DNA from: Clostridiales bacterium
Lineage (GTDB): Bacteria > Bacillota > Clostridia > Christensenellales > JAISNN01
Direction: 5' to 3'
Length of the DNA stretch: 7,029 bases
Assembly: GCA_031273965.1 (NCBI GenBank)
Contig: JAISQX010000115.1
Location: 1-7,029, forward strand
The notes beneath the pieces were generated by a model, which was not told the DNA's origin, searched no databases, and saw only the letters and a list, made by a program, of their open reading frames with translations. This document shows, piece by piece, positions 1 to 5,617 of the stretch (positions are counted from its first letter, which is position 1; each line of letters starts with the position of its first letter). The translations under genes were made by a program, and so were the position numbers.

Positions 1-1839
1 TACAGAGTCGTTTACAGGGTTGAGGGTTCTAAGATAACGGATAAAAACTTCCCGAAGAGTTATGACGGCTTCGCGTATGTGTCGAACCGTATCGATTTTT
101 ATAACGACCTAAAGGAACAGTATCGTATAGCGATAGCGGAAAAGGATAAGCAAGAATTTTATTCCGACCCCGATAACGCCGGTAAGGAATTTATAATCGA
201 CGAGAGTTATTTAAACGGAATATCCTTGCCCGCGGGACTTGCCAAGTTTGACGACCCCAACAGCGGTTCTTTCTTTTGGAACGTAATATTCCCGATTTTG
301 GGTATAGTTCTCTTGCTTGTGGTGGGATTTTTTGTTTTCCGACAGAGTCAAGGCACGAATATGAAAGCCATGAATTTCGGGAAAACCAAAGCGCGGGTCA
401 CAAAAGACGTTAAAGTAAGGTTTTCCGATGTGGCGGGAGTGGAAGAGGAAAAAGAGGAATTAAAGGAAATAGTCGATTTTTTAAAGGCGCCTCAAAAATT
501 TACCGATTTGGGCGCGAGGATTCCGAAGGGCGTTCTTCTTGTCGGCGAACCGGGTACGGGAAAGACGCTCTTTGCAAAAGCCGTCGCGGGCGAGGCGAGA
601 GTTCCGTTTTTCAATATAAGCGGTTCGGATTTTGTGGAGATGTTTGTCGGCGTGGGCGCGTCGCGGGTAAGAGATTTGTTTGAGCAGGCTAAGTTAAACA
701 GACCCTGTATAATATTTATCGACGAAATTGACGCGGTAGGGCGTCAGAGAGGCGCTGGTTTCGGCGGAGGACACGACGAAAGAGAACAGACGCTCAATCA
801 GCTTCTCGTGCATATGGACGGATTTGAAACAAACGAGGGAATCATCGTTATGGCGGCGACTAACAGGGTGGATATTTTGGACGCCGCGCTTTTGAGACCG
901 GGTAGGTTTGACCGCCAGATATATATCAACGTACCCGACGTGAGGGGTAGGGAGGCGATACTCAAGGTTCACAGCAGGAACAAAAAGCTTTCGTCTGACG
1001 TCAACTTTAAACATATAGCCAGACTTACGGTGGGCTTTACGGGAGCGGATTTGGAGAACCTCTTGAATGAAGCGGCAATACTTACGGCGCGCGCGGGAAG
1101 AACCGAAACCAATATGAAAGACATCAACGAAGCCGTCAACAAAGTTACCGCCGGGCCTCAAAAAAAGAGCCGCTTGGTTACGGAGTTTGACAAACGCATA
1201 ACCGCGTATCACGAGGCGGGACACGCCGTTGTGGCGAGAATGATACCGAACCATGATAACGTGCACGAGGTCAGCATAATTCCCAGAGGGCCGGCGGCGG
1301 GTTATACGCTTATGCGTCCCGACACCGACGACAGTCATATGACAAAGGGCAAGTACATCGGCATAATAAAGACACTTTTAGCGGGAAGGGCGGCGGAAGA
1401 AGTCGTACTTGAGGATATAAGCTCCGGCGCAAGCAGCGATATAAAGCGCGCTTCCGCCATAGCCCGAAAGATGGTTGCGGAGTTCGGTATGAGCGACGTT
1501 CTCGGTAACGTTTATCTCGGCGGCGACAGCGAAGTCTTTCTCGGAAGAGATTATCAATCGCACAAGACGTACAGCGAGGACGTCGCGGCAATTATCGACA
1601 GAGAAATCAAGAAAGTAATTGACGAGTGCTATACCGGCGCAAAAGCCGTCGTCACCGACAATTTATCTATAATAGAGAACATGGTGAAGCTTCTCTACAA
1701 ACGCGAGACGATTTATACTTCCGAAATAGATATGCTGTTCGAGGGCAAAACCGCGGATGAAATAGTCGCGATTTTGGAAAGCGGCAAAAAAGAAGAATTA
1801 AAAGAAGAACCTAAAGAAGAAAAGCCGCAAAACGAATAG
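1..1839 (+). CDS. ftsH: ATP-dependent zinc metalloprotease FtsH, 5'-truncated by the window edge
   Basis: FtsH is a membrane-anchored hexameric AAA+ protease that unfolds and degrades misassembled membrane proteins and selected cytoplasmic regulators. The frame is open to base 1, so the GTG at 79 is not the start; the first transmembrane segment lies outside the window. Over the 612 visible residues the order is: part of the extracytoplasmic domain (1-90), second transmembrane helix (about 91-113), AAA+ module with Walker A GEPGTGKT (182-189), pore loop MFVGVG with Phe215, Walker B IIFIDEID (237-244), second region of homology with arginine fingers Arg299 and Arg302, then the M41 peptidase with zinc motif HEAGH (404-408) and probable third ligand Asp480 in SSGASSD. 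All catalytic residues are intact. The tail (596-612) is a Lys/Glu-rich, probably disordered stretch. The stop is TAG at 1837. The next gene is convergent, so ftsH is the last gene of its transcript. Identification is secure from the motifs. Confidence 0.98.
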   Translation, partial: YRVVYRVEGSKITDKNFPKSYDGFAYVSNRIDFYNDLKEQYRIAIAEKDKQEFYSDPDNAGKEFIIDESYLNGISLPAGLAKFDDPNSGSFFWNVIFPILGIVLLLVVGFFVFRQSQGTNMKAMNFGKTKARVTKDVKVRFSDVAGVEEEKEELKEIVDFLKAPQKFTDLGARIPKGVLLVGEPGTGKTLFAKAVAGEARVPFFNISGSDFVEMFVGVGASRVRDLFEQAKLNRPCIIFIDEIDAVGRQRGAGFGGGHDEREQTLNQLLVHMDGFETNEGIIVMAATNRVDILDAALLRPGRFDRQIYINVPDVRGREAILKVHSRNKKLSSDVNFKHIARLTVGFTGADLENLLNEAAILTARAGRTETNMKDINEAVNKVTAGPQKKSRLVTEFDKRITAYHEAGHAVVARMIPNHDNVHEVSIIPRGPAAGYTLMRPDTDDSHMTKGKYIGIIKTLLAGRAAEEVVLEDISSGASSDIKRASAIARKMVAEFGMSDVLGNVYLGGDSEVFLGRDYQSHKTYSEDVAAIIDREIKKVIDECYTGAKAVVTDNLSIIENMVKLLYKRETIYTSEIDMLFEGKTADEIVAILESGKKEELKEEPKEEKPQNE

Positions 1840-1860
1840 CCGTTTAAGACAAACAAACCA

Positions 1861-2072
1861 ATAAAAACAAGTCTGTCCGGAGTGTTCACGCAAATCAAAA
1901 AAGAGCATTTTTGACTCATTTTGTCCTCCGTTGCGGTATTTTTTCGCCGTCGTACATCGTTACGACGGCGAAAAAAATGTCTTTTGGAGTACAGAATCGC
2001 CTAAAATATGCTCTTTTTTGATTTACGTGAACACGTCCTAAAAACTATTGCAGCCGGGCGGACTTGTTTTAT
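1861..2072. repeat. Long imperfect palindrome filling the ftsH / lipoprotein convergent gap
   Basis: Four pairs of inverted arms lie in nested order. H1 is 1861-1880 with 2054-2072 (17 Watson-Crick pairs, two G-U if read as plus-strand RNA, one bulge). H2 is 1882-1908 with 2008-2034 (26 of 27 pairs). H3 is 1918-1929 with 1986-1997 (10 Watson-Crick, one G-U, one mismatch). H4 is 1939-1954 with 1961-1976 (16 of 16) around the loop CATCGT. Internal loops between H2, H3 and H4 are near-symmetric (9/10 and 9/9 nt); only the H1-H2 junction is lopsided, with 19 extra bases at 2035-2053. It could be a degenerate MITE-like insertion, or a large hairpin that ends or stabilises the two convergent transcripts. 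I found no clear target-site duplication. H1 has A-rich 5' and T-rich 3' flanks on both strands, which fits a bidirectional terminator; the inner hairpin does not. Confidence 0.9.
1939..1976. repeat. Perfect 16-bp apical hairpin of the palindrome
   Basis: TTTTTTCGCCGTCGTA (1939-1954) is followed by the loop CATCGT and its exact reverse complement (1961-1976). The stem has six A-T pairs at its base and ten GC-rich pairs above. The T tract is on the 5' arm and the A tract on the 3' arm on both strands. An intrinsic terminator needs the opposite order, so this hairpin alone should not be called a terminator. Confidence 0.9.
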
Positions 2073-2085
2073 GTTTTCATATTTT

Positions 2086-4992
2086 TTACGCTTCGAACTT
2101 AATGTCCGCGAAGCAATTTCCGTCATGCAAGCCCCATTTGGGCGCCCATTGCGAATTAGCGTATTCTTTTGTTATTCCTATTATCCTTATAGCCTGCGAA
2201 GCGGTCCAGCCGTAAAAAGCGTAAGAGTCTACATAAGTGATGTTCGCGCGTAATATAACGATGCTCCCGCTGCTTTTTAGACCCGCCTTTAGGCAGTTTC
2301 TAAACGTATATTTTCCCAAACCGTACGAGTTGACGATGTTTTCTTGAAACTCTATGTTTTCCAGATTTATGCACGTGTCGAATGCGCCGTCTTGTATGGA
2401 ACCGATGCTGTTGGGAATATAAATATCATATATTTTTGTATTATATGCAAAAGCATATTTTCCTATAGTGTTATAACCCGCGAGACTTGGCGCCGCTTCG
2501 TCGCCAAAGTAAGCGACGAGGATATTAAGACCGCTTTCCGTCTTTTGGATTTTTTTACCGTCCGGCGAAACGCTTTCTTTTGACACGACGAGATCGTTTG
2601 AGGCATAGCTTTCTTGTTGCTTATACGATGCGAAGAGAGAGCTTGCTTCGGTATCGTTTATTATGAATACCCTGCCGTTCAAGGTCGTATTGTCGTTGAG
2701 TTTTAAAAGGGCGGATAGGTCCGGCGCCCCGTCGGTTTCGTTGATTTTTGAATTTATCGTCATAACCTTTATATAACAGCGGTAAAAAGCTCCCGCGCCT
2801 ATGGTCTTTAACGAAGCCGGAAAAATTATCGAATGGAGATTGGCGTTTACTTCCGCACGGTTGAGGTTAAGGCTGCGCGTTTCGCTCAGCGCAAAAGCCT
2901 TGTCGCCTATGGATTCCAGAACAGAGCCGTTTTCAAAGGTTATATAAGCCAGAGCGGAACAACCCAGAAAGGCTTCGTTCTTAACGGTTTTTACACTCGC
3001 GGGAATCGTTATGCCCGTCAAGGCTGTGCCCGCAAAGGACAAGGAAGTTATTTCGGTCAGGCTTGAGGGAAGAGCGATATGGGCGAGCGAGGAACAATTC
3101 CAAAAAGCCGAAGACTCGATAATCGCGACGGAAGAGGGGAGATTTATCGATGCGAGCGACTTATCGTTATGAAATGCGTTTGACAATATGGACAATAAAT
3201 TATTTCCTAAAATATTGACGGTTACAAGAGCGTCGCATCCGGAAAAAGCCGATTTTTCTATAGAGGTCACGGATGACGGAATAGTTATAGACTCAAGTTG
3301 CCGACAATCTTGAAATGCCGACATGCTGATTTTTTCCAATCTGTCGCCCAGGAAGATATTTTTTATGCCCGCTTGTGAAAATGCGGATTCGTCAATGGAT
3401 TTTACACCATCAACGTTTAATGTCCGGAGATTCGCGCAGTTATTAAACGCCGAAACGCCTATCGAATAGTCGATACTGCCGATTATCGTAACGCTTTCCA
3501 GAGTCGGGGAACCGGAGAAACAATGTTTTTCTATGCGGTTTAGAGATGGGATGCTTATGGTAAGGTCGGCATCCGTTCCAAAATAAACGAGCAGGGTTTT
3601 TGTAATGCTGTTGTCGTCGTTTTTGACAAAATTTACGAGAAACTTGCCGTCGACGACTTCGCTGTAAGACTCGGCGTCGTCGGAAACCGAGTTATCCAGA
3701 GCGGCGAAGTATTTTGCGTACGCTTTGTTGTTTGCGTTTGATTTGTAGTCCTCGATAATTTCGGCCGGAACAAAGACCGCGGCGGCTTTGGACGAGTCCA
3801 GAACTTTTGATTCGGTCAGCGAGCCGTATGTGCCTATAAGAACGGATGATCTTATTATTATCTTTTTAAGCGAAACCGTTCCGGCAAAGGCGTTTGAGTT
3901 TATCGAAGTTATGTTTTGGGGAAGGTCTATGGAACGTAGGGAGCGACAATTATTAAAGGAATAGGACGCGATTGTGCTTAGCGCGGTTTCGCCGTCCTCA
4001 AAGATTACGTCTTTTAAGGCGTTGTTTTCGGCAAACGAATAGCTTCCCAACGTTACGAGAGTTTTCGGAATAAAAATAGAAGAAAACGCGCATCTGTCAA
4101 AAGCGTGGTCGCCTATCGTTTTTAAGGACGAATTGCTTTCAAAGTATATATTTTTTAGGAAAGAGTCGTTGTAGAACGCATAATTGCCGATAGTTTCCAA
4201 GCTCTTCGGCATAGCGCCTATGGATTCGCCATTCCATTCTCCTATGCTTTCCAAAAACGTGCAGCTGTAAAAAGCGCGTTCGCTTATAGCTTGCAAATTG
4301 CTGCCCGAAGCGAAAGTGACAGACCTAAGCGCGGTATCGTTATAAAAAGCATACGTACCTATCGTCGTCACGCTTGAGGGAATGGTTATGGAAGTAAAAA
4401 GCTTGCAGTCCGAAAAAGCGTAAGAGCCTATCTCCGTCAATTGCGAGCCGTCCTCAAAGTTTATCGTATTTAAATAAGAGCAATTTTTAAAGGCTTCGCT
4501 ACCGATTTTTTTTATGGAGGCGGGAATAGTCACCTTAGTTATTCCCGCGCCGGCGAAACCCTTGTCCGCGATTGCCGTGACGGGCTTGCCGATATAAGTC
4601 GAGGGAATGACTATGACCGACGATATTCCACCCGTGCTTGCCGATACCGTGTAGGTATTATCGCCGTTGTCCGTAAAGACAAACGACGAGGCGACGGGAA
4701 CAAATTTTGCATACAGAGTGGTATTTCTCTTTACCTTTTCGGAGGGGAAGCTCCATTCCTTTGAAAAATTCTTATCCTTATACCAGCCGGCAAAGGTATG
4801 GTCGCCCAACTGGGGAACGGGTATATCGCGCTCTGACAAGAGCGAATTTTTATTTATGGTAATGCTTGCGACGGGCGAACCGCCAAAAGTTTCGAAGCTT
4901 ACCGTTACTTGGGTTCTACATGCCGACAGCGTCAATATCAGAGTAAAGACCGCAACGGTGAGTAAAATGATTTTTTTAAGTTTTTTATCCAT
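2086..4992 (-). CDS. BspA-type leucine-rich-repeat surface lipoprotein with InlB B-repeat
   Basis: The product has 968 residues and is probably a cell-surface adhesin or binding protein; the ligand is unknown. A lipoprotein signal opens it: MDKKLKK, a hydrophobic core (8-22) and lipobox LSAC with lipidated Cys25. An InlB B-repeat (Flg_new type) follows at about 30-97, with the hallmark FAGWYKD. Then come three blocks of BspA-like LRR_5 repeats (about 125-385, 478-745, 838-937), each unit near 23 residues of the form SITIPSSVTSIEKSAFSGC. Two related linkers separate the blocks (about 386-477 and 746-837). The C-terminus, YAFYGWTASQ and a Trp-rich tail, is typical of this family. The frame is open upstream to a possible ATG at 5220, but I chose 4992 because of the Shine-Dalgarno site AAGGTG and the immediate signal peptide; the longer version would read through the promoter. 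No sortase motif is seen. It is convergent to ftsH and divergent from the dehydrogenase gene. Confidence 0.93.
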   Translation of the reverse strand: MDKKLKKIILLTVAVFTLILTLSACRTQVTVSFETFGGSPVASITINKNSLLSERDIPVPQLGDHTFAGWYKDKNFSKEWSFPSEKVKRNTTLYAKFVPVASSFVFTDNGDNTYTVSASTGGISSVIVIPSTYIGKPVTAIADKGFAGAGITKVTIPASIKKIGSEAFKNCSYLNTINFEDGSQLTEIGSYAFSDCKLFTSITIPSSVTTIGTYAFYNDTALRSVTFASGSNLQAISERAFYSCTFLESIGEWNGESIGAMPKSLETIGNYAFYNDSFLKNIYFESNSSLKTIGDHAFDRCAFSSIFIPKTLVTLGSYSFAENNALKDVIFEDGETALSTIASYSFNNCRSLRSIDLPQNITSINSNAFAGTVSLKKIIIRSSVLIGTYGSLTESKVLDSSKAAAVFVPAEIIEDYKSNANNKAYAKYFAALDNSVSDDAESYSEVVDGKFLVNFVKNDDNSITKTLLVYFGTDADLTISIPSLNRIEKHCFSGSPTLESVTIIGSIDYSIGVSAFNNCANLRTLNVDGVKSIDESAFSQAGIKNIFLGDRLEKISMSAFQDCRQLESITIPSSVTSIEKSAFSGCDALVTVNILGNNLLSILSNAFHNDKSLASINLPSSVAIIESSAFWNCSSLAHIALPSSLTEITSLSFAGTALTGITIPASVKTVKNEAFLGCSALAYITFENGSVLESIGDKAFALSETRSLNLNRAEVNANLHSIIFPASLKTIGAGAFYRCYIKVMTINSKINETDGAPDLSALLKLNDNTTLNGRVFIINDTEASSLFASYKQQESYASNDLVVSKESVSPDGKKIQKTESGLNILVAYFGDEAAPSLAGYNTIGKYAFAYNTKIYDIYIPNSIGSIQDGAFDTCINLENIEFQENIVNSYGLGKYTFRNCLKAGLKSSGSIVILRANITYVDSYAFYGWTASQAIRIIGITKEYANSQWAPKWGLHDGNCFADIKFEA

Positions 4993-4997
4993 AAAAA

Positions 4998-5004
4998 CAC
5001 CTTG
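4998..5004 (-). promoter_or_regulatory. Ribosome binding site fixing the lipoprotein start
   Basis: On the minus strand CAAGGTG stands five bases before the ATG at 4992. It is a good Shine-Dalgarno match and decides the start at MDKKLKK over any upstream in-frame ATG. Confidence 0.8.
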
Positions 5005-5064
5005 CAAAAAAAATTTTTTATACGCCGCGCCGCCGTAAATATATAAGCGCGCACGATTTTGATT

Positions 5065-5093
5065 AGTATAACACATTAACGACAAAAAATCAA
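5065..5093 (-). promoter_or_regulatory. Sigma-A type promoter of the lipoprotein gene, extended -10
   Basis: On the minus strand TTGATT (5093-5088) and TATACT (5070-5065) are separated by exactly 17 bases, and TGT directly precedes the -10 as an extended -10 element. The predicted start near 5058 gives a 5' leader of about 65 bases to the ATG at 4992. The upstream side is A/T-rich and carries a 14-bp palindrome at 5110-5123. Confidence 0.7.
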
Positions 5094-5267
5094 TCGGTTG
5101 TCTTATAATGGAAAAATTTTTCCGTCTGCGATGATTAAAAAGCGCAATATGTTTTTTTGAAAAACTTAGTAACGAGAAATTTAATTGCGAAAAGACTTGA
5201 AAATACCGATTCGAGTGCAAAAATACTAAAAAAATATAAAAATCGACATAAAAAATTTATTTAGGGA
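5094..5267. other. AT-rich divergent intergenic DNA, no gene seen
   Basis: About 170 bp without a credible ORF or start/ribosome-site pair on either strand. The one distinct element is the perfect 14-bp palindrome GGAAAAATTTTTCC at 5110-5123, immediately after a TATAAT at 5104-5109 that has no convincing -35 partner. A small hairpin GTTTTT-TTG-AAAAAC lies at about 5151-5165. The rest is A/T-rich sequence between two divergent promoters. Confidence 0.5.
5110..5123. promoter_or_regulatory. Perfect 14-bp palindrome, possible operator
   Basis: GGAAAAATTTTTCC is its own reverse complement. Its centre is roughly 58 bp upstream of the predicted lipoprotein transcription start, where an activator or bent A-tract could act. 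No regulator gene is adjacent and I do not recognise the site, so the operator role is inference. Confidence 0.35.
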
Positions 5268-5296
5268 TTGACTTTTGCGTTGTTTTTTGATATACG
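5268..5296 (+). promoter_or_regulatory. Strong sigma-A type promoter pointing right
   Basis: TTGACT (5268-5273) and TATACG (5291-5296) are 17 bases apart, with TGA directly before the -10 as an extended -10 element. Upstream DNA is A/T-rich like an UP element. The predicted start is near G5303. The dehydrogenase ATG is more than 300 bases away with a terminator-like hairpin between, so the promoter drives either a small RNA or a long leader. A second TATAAT at 5320-5325 has no matching -35. Confidence 0.72.
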
Positions 5297-5302
5297 GAAA
5301 AC

Positions 5303-5536
5303 GCGACGTATCACTAATATATAATGTTATAACCGGAAGAGGTGTTTTTTTACTATTTTCTTACTGTTATGTAATTAGACAAAAAGCGTATTCTTCTCTG
5401 ATTGGAGCGGTAGGAAAAACCCCCTTTTCAATTTAAGATGTGTTGCAACATTGGGGAGAAGCGCTCAAATTTTGTGTGAATTCACCCTAAAGAGAAAAAA
5501 TTATTGCCGGACAAAAAGGAACGGCGATTACTTTTT
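5303..5536 (+). ncRNA. Candidate structured RNA, about 234 nt (small RNA or cis-acting leader)
   Basis: The segment lies between a good promoter and a terminator and has no credible ORF: the only ribosome-site-like stretch (GGAAGAGG, 5335-5342) leads to no suitable start. A rod-like fold can be drawn by hand. ACAAAA (5379-5384) pairs with TTTTGT (5470-5475), GTAATT (5371-5376) with AATTCAC (5479-5485, one bulge), and GAGCG (5405-5409) with CGCTC (5462-5466), extended by ATT/AAT across one mismatch. CTTTTCAAT (5424-5432) pairs with ATTGGGGAG (5450-5458), nine pairs including three G-U. About 16 bases of the left strand (5385-5400) stay unpaired opposite a continuous right strand. This long rod with a one-sided bubble recalls 6S RNA, but I see no diagnostic 6S sequence. 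A leader attenuating the downstream dehydrogenase is equally possible. I recognise no known riboswitch core. Confidence 0.45.
5495..5536 (+). terminator. Intrinsic terminator-like hairpin upstream of the dehydrogenase
   Basis: ATTGCCG (5503-5509) pairs with CGGCGAT (5522-5528), seven pairs including one T-G, around a 12-base loop. The A tract at 5495-5500 faces the T tract at 5532-5536. On the plus strand the stem is followed by TTACTTTTT; on the minus strand by AATAATTTTTTCTCTTT, which is even more terminator-like. It may work in both directions. Its place between the 5268 promoter and the ATG at 5618 would end a small RNA or act as an attenuator. Confidence 0.6.
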
Positions 5537-5581
5537 ACTTATATAAAGCCGCGCTAACCGCGTTTTTGCGCGTTTGTTTAG

Positions 5582-5587
5582 TATAAA
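5582..5587 (+). promoter_or_regulatory. Possible -10 element for the dehydrogenase gene
   Basis: TATAAA stands about 31 bases before the ATG at 5618. No sequence resembling TTGACA lies 16 to 18 bases upstream (it reads as GC-rich CGCGTT), so it is a weak candidate, alternative to read-through from the 5268 promoter. Confidence 0.25.
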
Positions 5588-5617
5588 ATCGGGTTTTTCT
5601 CTAATAATAAAATCACT

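Noticed and set aside
79..81. GTG as the start of ftsH
   Set aside because: The frame stays open for 26 codons to base 1, no ribosome site precedes the GTG, and the first transmembrane segment expected of FtsH would be missing.
694..1338. 214-codon minus-strand frame inside ftsH
   Set aside because: It lies wholly antisense to conserved AAA+ and protease sequence, and its Arg/Val/His-rich product resembles no family; it is a shadow of a GC-rich gene.
2008..2253. 81-codon plus-strand frame over the lipoprotein gene end
   Set aside because: Most of it is antisense to the conserved LRR C-terminus, and no ribosome site is at the proper distance. Its first codons matter only as part of the palindrome arm.
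2086..4992. CRISPR-like or satellite repeat array
   Set aside because: The periodic similarity is codon-level LRR repetition with many differences between units, not identical repeats with unique spacers.
5104..5109. TATAAT as a plus-strand promoter
   Set aside because: The sequence 16 to 18 bases upstream does not resemble a -35, and no ORF or terminator unit follows before 5268.
4993..5220. 76-codon N-terminal extension of the lipoprotein
   Set aside because: It would cross the promoter and the ribosome site and place a signal peptide in the interior of the protein.
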